Source: CAYSNP01 sp050945855
GTDB taxonomy: Bacteria; Bacillota; Clostridia; Christensenellales; DTU072
Reading direction: 5' to 3'
DNA: 22,084 bases
Assembly (NCBI GenBank): GCA_050945855.1
Contig: JBMNTS010000018.1
Span: forward strand, 1 to 22,084
In this document: positions 14,285-22,084 of the stretch, one piece after another
How the letters are laid out: every line of letters begins with the position of its first letter
Position numbering within the stretch: the stretch's first letter is position 1
Program-made: the position numbers and the translations under genes
The notes under the pieces: generated by a model
Told to the model about the DNA's origin: nothing
Databases searched by the model: none
The model's input: the letters and a program-made list of their open reading frames with translations, nothing else

Positions 14285-14872
14285 ATGTCTCAAGGTAAAG
14301 ACGAAATCATCAAAAAGATTAAAAAAGACGCGGAAAAGATAGCCGTGTCCACATTGGAGGAGGCGGGCGAAAAAGCAAAAGAGCTTATTGCCGCCGCCCA
14401 CAACGACGCCGCTATCTTCAAGCAGAATTATATGGAAAAATCTTACGCGCTGAGGCAGGAGATTCTGCAAAGGGAAGAAAACGCCGCACGGCTTGAGGTC
14501 AAGAAAATTACTCTGGCAAAAAAGCAGGAGCTGATCGGCGCCGCTTACCAAAAGGCGATAGACCTGATAAGGCAGGATAAGAGCGGCTATCTTAAGCTGC
14601 TTGAGGCAATGCTTTCCAAAACGGCGCAAAAAGGAAGAATTATATTTTCCGAGGCGGATAAAGATATTGCCGTGAAATTTTTGCAGGATTACAACAAAAA
14701 GCATAATGCCGAGTTTTCTTTATCTCAAGAGTTCGGCGCTTTTTGCGGCGGCGTCAAGGTAGAGGGCGAAGAGACGGACACTGATATGACGCTGGAAGCG
14801 GAAATCGCGCTATTAAGAGAAGAGACGGAGCCGGAGGCGGCAAAACTTATTTTCGGAGCGGCTAATGACTGA
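14285..14872 (+). CDS. ntpE: V-type ATPase subunit E (peripheral stalk)
   Basis: The protein has 195 residues. The N-terminal half (about 5-85) is a charged coiled coil rich in Ala/Glu/Lys. The C-terminal half is a compact globular domain with the family pattern GGVKVEGEETDTDMTLEAEIALLREE (about 153-178, allowing for local variation). In V/A-type enzymes subunit E joins the small coiled-coil subunit to form the outer stalk and binds the top of the B subunit. It follows the K gene by 13 bases and overlaps the C gene by 8 bases (ATGACTGA). The order K-E-C is that of E. hirae and clostridial operons. Confidence 0.92.
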   Translation: MSQGKDEIIKKIKKDAEKIAVSTLEEAGEKAKELIAAAHNDAAIFKQNYMEKSYALRQEILQREENAARLEVKKITLAKKQELIGAAYQKAIDLIRQDKSGYLKLLEAMLSKTAQKGRIIFSEADKDIAVKFLQDYNKKHNAEFSLSQEFGAFCGGVKVEGEETDTDMTLEAEIALLREETEPEAAKLIFGAAND

Positions 14873-15839
14873 CAGGCTTATTTACGCCAATACCCGCGCT
14901 ATCACCAAGGAGACCACGCTTTTTTCCAAAGAGCGCCTTTCGCGTATGATAGAAACGGAAAATTTGGATTCCGCCGTCAAAATCCTGTATGAAGTGGGAT
15001 ACGGCGGAGGGATTGCTCTATCCTCTCCGTATCTGTTTGAAGAGCTGCTTGCGGAAGAAGAGCGAAGGGCAAACGCCTTTCTGAACGAGGTTACACAAAG
15101 CGGTTTCGGGCTGGAATGCTTTTCGCTGAAAAACGATTACCACAATGCCAAGGTGTTGTTAAAAGCAAGCCGGATGAATATTGACGGCGGCTTTATGACT
15201 ATGCCGGAAGGGGTATATCCATTTGAAAAGCTGAAAGCCATATTGCTGGAAGGCAAAAAGGGCATCAACCCTTATCTGGACCAGGCTATGGCAGTTATCG
15301 AGCGGCTGGAAGCGGAAGGCAAACTTATCCCCAGGCATATCGACACTCTTATTGACAAGGCTTTGTTTGAGGATATAGCCGAGAGGCTGAAAAAAGTCAA
15401 GGACAAGGCGGTAAAAGAATATTTTAAGGCGCTTTCGGATTGCACCAACCTGCTTTCCATGCTCAGGGTAAAAAGGATAGGCGAAAAGCCCGCGTTTCTG
15501 GAGGATTGCTTTGTTTGCGGCGGCAGTATTTCCTTGCATGATTTAACCGCTCTGCTTGACAAAGAGGAAGGGGATGTAAAAAAGGCGCTGGGCGCTTTCG
15601 GTTATCCCGAACTGCAGAAATTTCCGGATAATTTCAGCGAACTCGAGGCGGCAATCGACAATTATCTGATAAAGATATTTAAGGAAAGGGCAAGCGACGT
15701 CCATTCCGCCGCGCCGTTGATAAGCTATTATCTGCAAAAACTCAATGAGATAAAAATGATAAGAATAGTATTGGTTTGCTTGAAAAACAAAGTAAACATA
15801 AAAGAGATAAACAAGCGTATGAGGGTAATTTATGCTTAA
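14865..15839 (+). CDS. ntpC: V-type ATPase subunit C (central-stalk socket, d-type)
   Basis: This 324-residue soluble, all-helical protein begins with an ANTRAITKE segment and a FSKERLSRMIE helix (about 19-29), as in bacterial NtpC proteins. It has the ENLDSAVKILYEVGYG repeat-type helices and the C-terminal LNEIKMIRIVLVCLKNKV helix. Subunit C sits on top of the K ring and receives the D/F shaft, linking rotation of the shaft to the ring. Length matches the family. The stop overlaps the next start by 8 bases (ATGCTTAA). Confidence 0.92.
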   Translation: MTDRLIYANTRAITKETTLFSKERLSRMIETENLDSAVKILYEVGYGGGIALSSPYLFEELLAEEERRANAFLNEVTQSGFGLECFSLKNDYHNAKVLLKASRMNIDGGFMTMPEGVYPFEKLKAILLEGKKGINPYLDQAMAVIERLEAEGKLIPRHIDTLIDKALFEDIAERLKKVKDKAVKEYFKALSDCTNLLSMLRVKRIGEKPAFLEDCFVCGGSISLHDLTALLDKEEGDVKKALGAFGYPELQKFPDNFSELEAAIDNYLIKIFKERASDVHSAAPLISYYLQKLNEIKMIRIVLVCLKNKVNIKEINKRMRVIYA

Positions 15840-16161
15840 TCAGGCAAAAGTCGCCGTTGTGGGCGACAAAGAGAGCATAACGGCCTTTAAGGCGGTGGGC
15901 ATCGACGTTTTCCCCCCGCAAAAGGACAAGGACACCGGGGAACTCATTAAAACTCTGGCGCGCTCTTATGCCGTGATTCTGGTGACCGAGGATATTGCCC
16001 GGCGCGAGGAAGATATTATCAACAGATACAAAGCAAGAGCGTACCCAATTGTGACGGTAATCCCGGGGGCTTCCGGCTCCACGGGCTACGGACTGGGCGG
16101 CATCAGCAAAGATGTGGAAAAGGCGATTGGTTCGGACTTGCTGTTTAAAGGCAACGACTAA
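15832..16161 (+). CDS. ntpG: V-type ATPase subunit F (central stalk, NtpG)
   Basis: This 109-residue protein has a small alpha/beta fold. It begins with a VAVVGDKESITAFKAVGID strand-helix that closely fits subunit F of V/A-type ATPases. An ILVTEDIA strand, an IVTVIPG strand and the C-terminal SKDVEKAIG helix follow. Subunit F binds subunit D in the rotating shaft and influences ATP hydrolysis. In E. hirae nomenclature the gene is ntpG; clostridial annotations often call it atpF. It overlaps the C gene by 8 bases and is followed after 17 bases, with an AGGAG site, by the A gene. Confidence 0.94.
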   Translation: MLNQAKVAVVGDKESITAFKAVGIDVFPPQKDKDTGELIKTLARSYAVILVTEDIARREEDIINRYKARAYPIVTVIPGASGSTGYGLGGISKDVEKAIGSDLLFKGND

Positions 16162-16178
16162 TCAGACAGGAGTAAAAA

Positions 16179-17933
16179 ATGGCTGTTAAAGGGACTATAT
16201 TAAAGGTTTCCGGCCCGCTTATTATCGCGGAAGGAATGAAAGAAGCTAAGATGTACGACGTCGTGAGCGTAAGCTCCCAAGGTCTTATCGGCGAAATAAT
16301 AGAGCTTAGAGGGGACAGGGCATCCATACAGGTTTACGAGGAAACGGGCGGCATAGGCCCGGGCGAAGAGGTGTTCTCCACCGAGGCTCCGCTGAGCGTG
16401 GACTTAGGACCCGGTCTGCTGGAAGGTATATTTGACGGTATTCAGCGGCCTTTGACGCTGTTATACGAAAAGACGGGCGCGAGGATTGCCAGAGGAGTAA
16501 GGGCGGAGGCGCTGGACAGAAATAAAAAATGGGATTTTAAGGCAATAAAAAAGGAAGGCGACATTGTAGTCCCCGGCGATATTATCGGCGTAGTGCAGGA
16601 AAACCCCGTAATAGCGCATAAAATAATGGTCCCCGCAGGCTGTAAGGGCAAAATAGTCTCAATAGCGGACGGGTCCTTTACGCTTACGGATACGGTGGCG
16701 ATACTGAAAGATAACGATAAGACCTTCAATATAACAATGCTGCAAAAATCAGCGGTAAGGAAAGGCAGACCGTACAAGGAAAAACTTGCGCCGGATACCC
16801 CTCTTGTTACCGGGCAGCGTGTTATCGACACCTTTTTCCCTATCGCCAAAGGGGGCACCGCGGCTATTCCGGGGCCTTTCGGCTCGGGCAAAACGGTTGT
16901 TCAGCATCAGCTTGCGAAATGGTCGGACGCGGATATTATCGTGTACGTGGGTTGCGGAGAGCGCGGCAACGAAATGACGGACGTGCTTAACGAATTCCCC
17001 GAGTTGCAGGATACCAAATCGGGCTATCCGCTTATGAAAAGGACAATTCTTATCGCCAACACTTCGGACATGCCGGTGGCGGCGCGCGAAGCGAGCATTT
17101 ATACGGGCATAACCATAGCCGAGTATTTCAGGGATATGGGCTACAACGTGGCAATAATAGCGGATTCCACTTCACGCTGGGCGGAAGCGCTGAGAGAAAT
17201 GAGCGGCAGACTGGAGGAAATGCCCGGTGAAGAAGGATACCCCGCGTATCTGTCCAGCAGACTTGCGGAGTTTTACGAGCGGGCGGGAGTAGTGGTCACG
17301 CTGGGCGGAGAGGAGCGCACAGGCTCAATTTCCGCGGTGGGCGCGGTTTCCCCTCCGGGCGGCGACCTCAGCGAGCCGGTAAGTCAGGCGACGCTGCGCA
17401 TAGTTAAGGTGTTTTGGGGACTGAGCGACAAGCTGGCATACCGCAGACATTTTCCCGCTATAGACTGGCTGGCAAGCTATTCCCTATACAGCGACAGCCT
17501 GGAGGACTGGTACTCGGACAGCGTAGCCAAGAACTGGAAGGAGTTGACCGGACGGGCTATGGCTATTTTGCAAAAGGAAAGCGTGCTAAACGAAATCGTC
17601 CGCCTTATAGGTATGGACGCCCTTTCCCCGCGCGACAGGCTGATTATGGAAAGCGCAAAATCCATAAGGGAGGATTATCTGCACCAGAACGCGTTTGACG
17701 ACGTGGACGCTTACACCCCTTTAACCAAACAGCTTACCATGCTCAAGCTGGTCCTGGATTTTCATGAATACGCGCTTGCCGCTTTGGATAAGGGAGTGGA
17801 TATAGAGGATATAATCGACTTGCCCGTACGCGAGAGCATAGGCAGAGCCAAGTATATTCCCGCCGCAGAGAGCGAAAAGTTTGAGCAGATCGCCGAGCGC
17901 ATCAGGAGCGAATTAGGCAAGTTGGCAGAATAG
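16179..17933 (+). CDS. ntpA: V-type ATPase catalytic subunit A
   Basis: The protein has 584 residues, the normal length. The N-terminal beta-barrel (about 1-70) is followed by the non-homologous insertion typical of A subunits (about 110-190). The nucleotide-binding domain follows, with the Walker A loop GPFGSGKT at 232-239 (Lys238). Later motifs are GCGERGNEM with the catalytic-site Glu, SNTSDMPVAAREASIYTG with Asn for Ser at the start, and IADSTSRWAEALRE. The intact P-loop and GER motif show that this is the catalytic rather than the regulatory subunit. Three copies alternate with B in the head. The ribosome site of the next gene, AGGAGAAG, overlaps the stop codon. Confidence 0.98.
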   Translation: MAVKGTILKVSGPLIIAEGMKEAKMYDVVSVSSQGLIGEIIELRGDRASIQVYEETGGIGPGEEVFSTEAPLSVDLGPGLLEGIFDGIQRPLTLLYEKTGARIARGVRAEALDRNKKWDFKAIKKEGDIVVPGDIIGVVQENPVIAHKIMVPAGCKGKIVSIADGSFTLTDTVAILKDNDKTFNITMLQKSAVRKGRPYKEKLAPDTPLVTGQRVIDTFFPIAKGGTAAIPGPFGSGKTVVQHQLAKWSDADIIVYVGCGERGNEMTDVLNEFPELQDTKSGYPLMKRTILIANTSDMPVAAREASIYTGITIAEYFRDMGYNVAIIADSTSRWAEALREMSGRLEEMPGEEGYPAYLSSRLAEFYERAGVVVTLGGEERTGSISAVGAVSPPGGDLSEPVSQATLRIVKVFWGLSDKLAYRRHFPAIDWLASYSLYSDSLEDWYSDSVAKNWKELTGRAMAILQKESVLNEIVRLIGMDALSPRDRLIMESAKSIREDYLHQNAFDDVDAYTPLTKQLTMLKLVLDFHEYALAALDKGVDIEDIIDLPVRESIGRAKYIPAAESEKFEQIAERIRSELGKLAE

Positions 17934-17941
17934 GAGAAGTT

Positions 17942-19321
17942 ATGTTAAAAGAATATAAGACTATAACGGAAATGGTAGGTCCCCTTGTGCTGGTTGAAGG
18001 CGTGGAAGGGGTAAAGTACGACGAACTTGTGCAAATCCGTCAGGAAGAGGAAATAAGGCACGGAAAGGTGCTGGAAATAAACGGCGACAAGGCTTTGGTG
18101 CAGTTGTTTGAAGGCTCGGGCGGCCTGCAGGCCACCGCCGCAAGGGCGCGTTTTATGGGGCGCAGCCTGGAGCTGGGCGTATCCGAGGATATGCTGGGCA
18201 GAGTTTTTGACGGCATGGGCAGACCCAGAGACAACGGCGCGCCCGTTATCGCGGAGAAAAAGGTAAACATCAACGGCACTCCCATGAACCCCGTTGCCCG
18301 CGACTATCCCAACGAGTTTATTCAGACGGGCATAAGCGCGATAGACGGTCTTAACACGCTGGTGCGCGGACAAAAACTTCCCGTATTCTCAGCCTCCGGT
18401 CTGCCGCACGCAAGATTGGCGGCGCAGATTGCCAGACAAGCCAAGGTGCTGACGGACGGCGAAAAATTCGCGGTGGTTTTCGCGGCCATAGGCATTACCT
18501 TTGAGGAAGCCGATTACTTTGTCAACGATTTTAAGCGCACGGGGGCGATAGGGCGCACCGTGCTGTTTGTCAATCTTGCCAACGACCCCGCCATAGAAAG
18601 GATAGCCACTCCCAGAATGGCGCTTTCCGCCGCGGAATTTTTGGCGTTCGAAAAGGATATGCATGTTTTGGTTATTCTTACCGACATTACCAATTACGCC
18701 GAAGCACTGAGAGAAGTGTCCTCCGCAAGAAAGGAAGTGCCGGGCAGGAGAGGCTACCCCGGATACCTTTATACCGACCTTGCCTCAATGTACGAGCGCG
18801 CGGGAAGGATAAAGGGGCATCGCGGCTCCATTACCCTGCTGCCCGTCTTATCCATGCCCGAGGACGACAAGACTCACCCTATCCCCGACCTTACGGGATA
18901 TATTACGGAAGGGCAAATCATTTTGTCCCGTCAGTTGCTAAAGAAGGGGCTTACCCCACCCATTGACGTGCTTCCTTCCCTTTCCAGGCTGAAAAACAAG
19001 GGCATAGGCGAAGGCCGCACCCGCAAAGACCACGCGGACACCATGAACCAGTTGTTTTCCGCTTACGCGAGAGGCATAGAGGCAAAGGAACTGGCGTCCA
19101 TTCTGGGCGACGCCGCGCTTACCGATATTGACAAAAAATACGCCATTTTCGCGGACGAGTTTGAAAAACAATACGTTTCCCAAGGCTTTAATACGGACAG
19201 GAGCATAGAGGAAACGCTGGATTTGGGTTGGAGATTATTAAAAATCCTGCCCAGAGCGGAATTGAAGAGAATCAGGGACTCTTTAATAGAGGAGTATCTC
19301 GGAAAGGCAGAGGAGAGCTAA
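17942..19321 (+). CDS. ntpB: V-type ATPase regulatory subunit B
   Basis: This 459-residue non-catalytic nucleotide-binding-fold subunit alternates with A in the hexameric head. In place of the P-loop it has FSASGLPHARLAAQIARQA (about 150-168), the form usual in bacterial B subunits, so it does not hydrolyse ATP. Other conserved segments are VFAAIGITFEEADYF, LTDITNYAEALREVSSARKE and the GRRGYPGYLYTDLASMYERAG helix region. The Arg finger lies in the LPSLSRLKNKGIGEG segment. The gene starts 8 bases after A. Its TAA shares its last base with the ATG of the D gene (TAATG), a termination-reinitiation junction. Confidence 0.98.
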   Translation: MLKEYKTITEMVGPLVLVEGVEGVKYDELVQIRQEEEIRHGKVLEINGDKALVQLFEGSGGLQATAARARFMGRSLELGVSEDMLGRVFDGMGRPRDNGAPVIAEKKVNINGTPMNPVARDYPNEFIQTGISAIDGLNTLVRGQKLPVFSASGLPHARLAAQIARQAKVLTDGEKFAVVFAAIGITFEEADYFVNDFKRTGAIGRTVLFVNLANDPAIERIATPRMALSAAEFLAFEKDMHVLVILTDITNYAEALREVSSARKEVPGRRGYPGYLYTDLASMYERAGRIKGHRGSITLLPVLSMPEDDKTHPIPDLTGYITEGQIILSRQLLKKGLTPPIDVLPSLSRLKNKGIGEGRTRKDHADTMNQLFSAYARGIEAKELASILGDAALTDIDKKYAIFADEFEKQYVSQGFNTDRSIEETLDLGWRLLKILPRAELKRIRDSLIEEYLGKAEES

Positions 19322-19953
19322 TGCCCAAACTTAACGTAAACCCCACCCGCATGGAGCTGCAAAGGCTGAAAGCAAGGCTGGTGACGGCGCAGAGGGGACA
19401 CAAATTATTAAAAGACAAGTCGGACGAAATGGTGCGCCGCTTTATGCTTCTTATCAAGGAATGCTACAAGCTGCGCAAGGAAGTGGAGGCGGAGCTTTCT
19501 CTCGTGCTTAAAGGCTTTATGCTGTGCAGCGCGGTAAATTCCCCGGCGGTAATAGAAGAGGCGGTGGCAATGCCCGGCACCCGTCTGCTGCTGGAAGCCT
19601 CATATAAAAACATTATGGGCGTAAGAGTGCCCCGGATTGAAATATCCCACTCCCGGGGCAGCATTTATCCTTACTCCTTCGCCTCTGTAAGTTCGGAGTT
19701 GGACGAAGCCATCGCTGCGCTTACCCGGTTTCTGCCCAGGCTGTTGCAGCTTTCCGAAACAGAAAAAGCGTGCAATATGCTTGCCGACGAGATACAAAAA
19801 AACCGCAGACGGGTCAACGCTTTGGAATATGTGGTCATTCCCGAAGTGCAGGAGGCCATAAAATTTATTAAAATGAAACTGGACGAAAACGAGCGCGCTT
19901 CTACTATAAGGCTGATAAAAGTTAAGGATTTGATTCAAAAGAACAGTCTATAG
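19321..19953 (+). CDS. ntpD: V-type ATPase subunit D (rotor shaft)
   Basis: The protein has 210 residues from the ATG at 19321, which overlaps the B stop codon by one base (TAATG). A longer reading from 19228 would run 93 bases into ntpB and does not fit the family start MPKLNVNPTRMELQRLKARL. Two long antiparallel helices, about 8-65 and 145-205, form the coiled-coil shaft that turns inside the A3B3 head. The typical RRVNALEYVVIPE segment lies at about 163-175. The short middle domain binds subunit F. This is the last recognisable ATPase gene; no homologues of ntpH or ntpJ follow. Confidence 0.95.
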   Translation: MPKLNVNPTRMELQRLKARLVTAQRGHKLLKDKSDEMVRRFMLLIKECYKLRKEVEAELSLVLKGFMLCSAVNSPAVIEEAVAMPGTRLLLEASYKNIMGVRVPRIEISHSRGSIYPYSFASVSSELDEAIAALTRFLPRLLQLSETEKACNMLADEIQKNRRRVNALEYVVIPEVQEAIKFIKMKLDENERASTIRLIKVKDLIQKNSL

Positions 19954-20190
19954 GCGTTTGTTAAGGCAATGATGGCCTGACTTGCGTCAACGCTCATAAA
20001 GCGATACATAACGCCTCACCTTCGGCGAGGGCTGTTTCGCAATGAAAAACCGGTCTTTTTCTTTATTATCAATATCATCAAGAAGCAGCCTATGAAAGGA
20101 AGCGGACTTGATTTTAAGCGATAGGAGAAGGGTTAGGGCTGTTTTTATTGTTTATGTGAATCGCAAAGGTAATTAAGGAAATTTCGCCTC
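19954..20190 (+). other. Non-coding stretch after the V-ATPase operon with several inverted repeats
   Basis: No coding region is supported here. AGGCGTT (19952-19958, overlapping the ntpD stop) pairs exactly with AACGCCT (20010-20016). Inside lie GCGT-CA-ACGC and CGCT-CATAA-AGCG hairpins. CCTCACC-TTC-GGCGAGG (20014-20030, one mismatch) competes with the outer stem. GAAAAA/TTTTTC (20044-20061) is followed by TTTATT and could serve as a weak terminator. None is a textbook terminator, so whether transcription ends here or at one preferred hairpin is open. From 20062 to 20190 I see nothing further. Confidence 0.45.
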
Positions 20191-20219
20191 TTGCAAAGGC
20201 GGGCAATTAGTAATATAAT
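20191..20219 (+). promoter_or_regulatory. SigA-type promoter of the DUF975 gene
   Basis: TTGCAA (20191-20196), a 17-base spacer and a perfect TATAAT (20214-20219) predict a start near 20226, with AGGAGG at 20235-20240 before the ATG at 20247. An inverted repeat CGCCT-CTTGCAA-AGGCG centres on the -35 box and may bind a regulator. Confidence 0.75.
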
Positions 20220-20246
20220 GGTAAAAAGGCAATCAGGAGGAAAAAA

Positions 20247-21005
20247 ATGATTGGGAAAAGCAAGAGAGAAGCAAAAGCGGCAATCAAGGGAAAAGTCTTT
20301 GAAATGTTTTGCATAGCTTTCTTTATGGAAATTCTGATTTCGGCTGTGATAACCGTTGTGCTTAACATTATACCGATGATTATTACCAACAATTTTCAGT
20401 TTACCGGCATAAGAGATTTTATCGACAAAGTATTTTACGGGGACATAGACGGGCTGCCACCGGTGTGGCTGTTGTATTCTTCGATAGCGGGCTTTCTTTC
20501 CGTCTTTTTAATGTATCCTTTGAGAGCGGGCGACGCGCTCTTTCACCTTAACGCCGCCAAGGACGGCAGCCAGCGGGCGGCCGACATTGTAAAGCCTTAC
20601 GCCAAAACGCTGAAAATAGGCATTGTTTTTACCGGATATTCCATTCTTATTTTCGTGGGCTTTATTTTCCTGATTGTCCCCGGCATTTATTTTGCCCTTA
20701 AATACGCTCTGCTCCCTTACGTGCTTATAGACAGACCGGAATTGTCCATCAGCGAGACCTTTGAGGAGGCTGCCAGGCTTTCCAAAGGATACAAAGGGGA
20801 TATCTTCTTTATGGTTTTTTCCTTTATAGGCTGGTTTATTTTATTGCCGTTTACATTTATGATAGCCGCGATTTACGTCATGCCTTATTTCTCCACCTCG
20901 TTCGCCCGTTTATACTTAAACATCAAGGAAGAAAAAACGCCCAAAAGCCCCGCGCCGTCCCAGCCTCAGCCTGCGTCCTCGGGACAATATTTCCCGTATT
21001 TTTAA
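20247..21005 (+). CDS. DUF975 family multi-pass membrane protein
   Basis: The protein has 252 residues, preceded by AGGAGG. The N-terminus (1-16) is basic and amphipathic and is followed by four or five membrane segments at about 19-45, 73-95, 125-150 and 188-215. The signature of the family is clear: FLIVPGIYFALKYALLPYVL, then ETFEEAARLSKGYKGDIF, then SFIGWFILLPFTF. DUF975 proteins are common in Firmicutes and have no established function. The C-terminal 25 residues are Pro/Ser/Gln-rich and probably unstructured in the cytoplasm. The gene has its own promoter and meets the next, convergent gene with only 6 bases between stop codons and no visible terminator. Confidence 0.88.
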   Translation: MIGKSKREAKAAIKGKVFEMFCIAFFMEILISAVITVVLNIIPMIITNNFQFTGIRDFIDKVFYGDIDGLPPVWLLYSSIAGFLSVFLMYPLRAGDALFHLNAAKDGSQRAADIVKPYAKTLKIGIVFTGYSILIFVGFIFLIVPGIYFALKYALLPYVLIDRPELSISETFEEAARLSKGYKGDIFFMVFSFIGWFILLPFTFMIAAIYVMPYFSTSFARLYLNIKEEKTPKSPAPSQPQPASSGQYFPYF

Positions 21006-21011
21006 CGGCGT

Positions 21012-21944
21012 TTATTTGGAGGGATAATACTTAAATAAATTCTGGTATACCCGGATAATGTTCATTTGGATATACCTGATATCGGACAAAAAGGTAAACG
21101 TGGAGGGGTTTGCCGCAAGCGCGGCGTCTATGCTCCCGATAATTATTTCCAACTGCAACAGCACGAATTCCTTATCCCGGGTAAAATCGCTGTCGTTGTA
21201 CAGATTCTGCTTATACGTTATCAGCGGGGATTTTAATTCGCCCAGCTTAATTTGCGCGTCAAAATAATTCAATTCCTTCTTCTCTACCGCAACGGCGATA
21301 TTGTAAAGAGAGGCTATGGCGGACTCGCACAGTCCGGCAAGTTCCTCCAGTTTTTCGGTTAAGGGCGGCTCTAAATCGCCGTCCGCTTTTTTTATATCCA
21401 GCTGCATCACAGAAGTTGAGCGATTCTTTTTTTGCACCGCCTGCGCGGCGGATTTGTCAAGATAAACATTATAAATCACAAAAAATTGCCCGCCCTCTTC
21501 CAATATGTAGCTTGCGCCGCCTCCCTGACGCGCCAATATCGCTTCGGGCAGCGCCTCCTCCCTGCTTTTGTGCGCCTTGCCCACAAGTGCGTAGTAGCTT
21601 ACCCTGATACCAGCGCGCTGAAAAGCGAACAATTCGCGGGATAAGTAATTGTCGGTGAGCAAATCCGCGCTTGCGGCGGTAATAAGAAAGCACAGCAAAA
21701 TAATAACGGTTACAAACACCCCGTTTTTTCGCGCTTCCCGCCCGCGCCGCCCGCCGTCCGGATTGGCTTTTTCTTTTTTCAACTCCTTTTCCGCATCCCC
21801 ATTCATTCCCCCGTCCGCATCCTCTTCTTTATCGGTTTCCTCCTCGCAAAATCGGGTATTGCCGTACGCAAAATAATTCTTTAAATAATAGCGGCTGTAG
21901 TCCACTTTAAGCTTTTTGTATTGCATATCTTTCATAACATACAT
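21012..21944 (-). CDS. Single-pass membrane protein with SPOR-like external segment
   Basis: The protein has 310 residues. Residues 1-74 are charged and acidic/basic and probably cytoplasmic. About 75-98 is the only membrane segment. A stretch at about 115-175 reads SYYALVGKAHKSREEAL...GGGASYILEEGGQFFVIYNVYLDKSAAQAV. This has the strand-helix-strand pattern and GGxxYI core of SPOR or SpoIID-associated sporulation domains that bind denuded peptidoglycan. The last 135 residues are helical with no family I recognise. ATGs at 21944, 21935 and 21926 are all possible starts, and none has a strong ribosome site; the longest is given. A cell-wall or sporulation role is an inference. Confidence 0.65.
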   Translation of the reverse strand: MYVMKDMQYKKLKVDYSRYYLKNYFAYGNTRFCEEETDKEEDADGGMNGDAEKELKKEKANPDGGRRGREARKNGVFVTVIILLCFLITAASADLLTDNYLSRELFAFQRAGIRVSYYALVGKAHKSREEALPEAILARQGGGASYILEEGGQFFVIYNVYLDKSAAQAVQKKNRSTSVMQLDIKKADGDLEPPLTEKLEELAGLCESAIASLYNIAVAVEKKELNYFDAQIKLGELKSPLITYKQNLYNDSDFTRDKEFVLLQLEIIIGSIDAALAANPSTFTFLSDIRYIQMNIIRVYQNLFKYYPSK

Positions 21945-22084
21945 TTTCGCTCTGTATCTATCCTATGCAACATGTTGTTATGTAATTAATAATATTAAAC
22001 AGAAAGAGAAAAAAGCGCTTCACCCTAGGTAAAATTTTAGTCAATATTCGCCTTTCCCGCAACTTTCGCATATTGACAGTATAG
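21945..22084. other. Intergenic region with inverted repeat and outward -35 box
   Basis: This 140-base stretch has no gene. It contains a perfect 10-bp palindrome CAACATGTTG (21968-21977). An inverted repeat GTCAATAT (22040-22047)/ATATTGAC (22070-22077) has half-sites 30 bases apart. TTGACA (22073-22078) would suit the -35 of a promoter reading out of the window to the right; its -10 lies beyond the edge. Confidence 0.45.

Noticed and set aside
19228..19320. Extended start of ntpD inside ntpB
   Set aside because: It would add 31 residues not found in subunit D; the TAATG junction at 19319-19323 gives the family start.
16179..19321. Subunits A and B as F-type alpha/beta subunits
   Set aside because: The A subunit has the large insertion and GPFGSGKT loop of V/A-type enzymes, and the full I-K-E-C-F-A-B-D order is V-type.
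1..22084. CRISPR arrays, tRNA or rRNA genes, insertion sequences, prophage genes or att sites
   Set aside because: No regularly spaced repeats, cloverleaf consensus arms, transposase or integrase motifs, or long terminal repeats were seen on either strand.

Overview
The window looks like chromosomal DNA from an anaerobic, probably endospore-forming member of the Clostridia (Bacillota). Four things point there. Strong Shine-Dalgarno sites (AAGGAG/AGGAGG) and TTGnnn-17-TATAAT promoters recur. There is a complete bacterial V-type ATPase operon in the order known from Enterococcus/clostridia. There is a LysM-GH18 enzyme of the spore-cortex-lytic SleL/YaaH type. There are corrinoid methyltransferase proteins plus DUF975 and DUF4080 families typical of Clostridia. 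The lineage is inferred from gene families only; no rRNA or tRNA gene is visible.

Region 1 (1-3760, minus strand): a five-gene operon read leftwards from a near-consensus promoter at 3724-3752. In order of transcription it encodes an SGNH/GDSL-hydrolase lipoprotein, a small unknown lipoprotein, a degenerate GIY-YIG-like protein, a corrinoid (B12-binding) methyl-carrier protein and a zinc-dependent UroD/MtaA-type methyltransferase cut by the window edge. The last two form a corrinoid methyl-transfer pair; the substrate-specific first methyltransferase is not in view.

Region 2 (3900-7956, plus): a divergent operon of an 865-residue lipoprotein (Ig-like BIG2 domain followed by a large, probably alpha-helical toroid domain) and an atypical ROK-like ASKHA protein with a 136-residue N-terminal extension. 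Region 3 (7946-10934): the SleL-like gene on the minus strand, overlapping the ROK gene tail to tail by 11 bp, then a B12-binding radical SAM/DUF4080 gene that appears to be transcribed as a leaderless mRNA and ends at a clear intrinsic terminator.

Region 4 (10986-19953, plus): a promoter whose -35 box lies inside that terminator drives rpiB followed by a complete nine-gene V-ATPase set (peripheral stalk G/H-type, I, K, E, C, F, A, B, D). Most junctions are 8-nt overlaps or gaps of a few bases, so rpiB appears to be the first gene of the ATPase operon. The K (c-ring) subunit has all the residues corresponding to the Na+ site of Enterococcus hirae NtpK, so Na+ is the likely coupling ion.

Region 5 (19954-22084): a roughly 290-bp non-coding stretch with several inverted repeats, a DUF975 membrane protein with its own promoter, and a convergent single-pass membrane protein with a SPOR-like extracytoplasmic segment. 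The window ends in an intergenic region with an inverted repeat that shares half-sites with the operator-like palindrome at 3747-3760. I saw no CRISPR array, insertion sequence, tRNA or rRNA. Most of the window is ordinary core metabolism; the parts least explained by known systems are the lipoprotein/GIY-YIG/corrinoid operon and the BIG2-toroid lipoprotein with its ROK partner.
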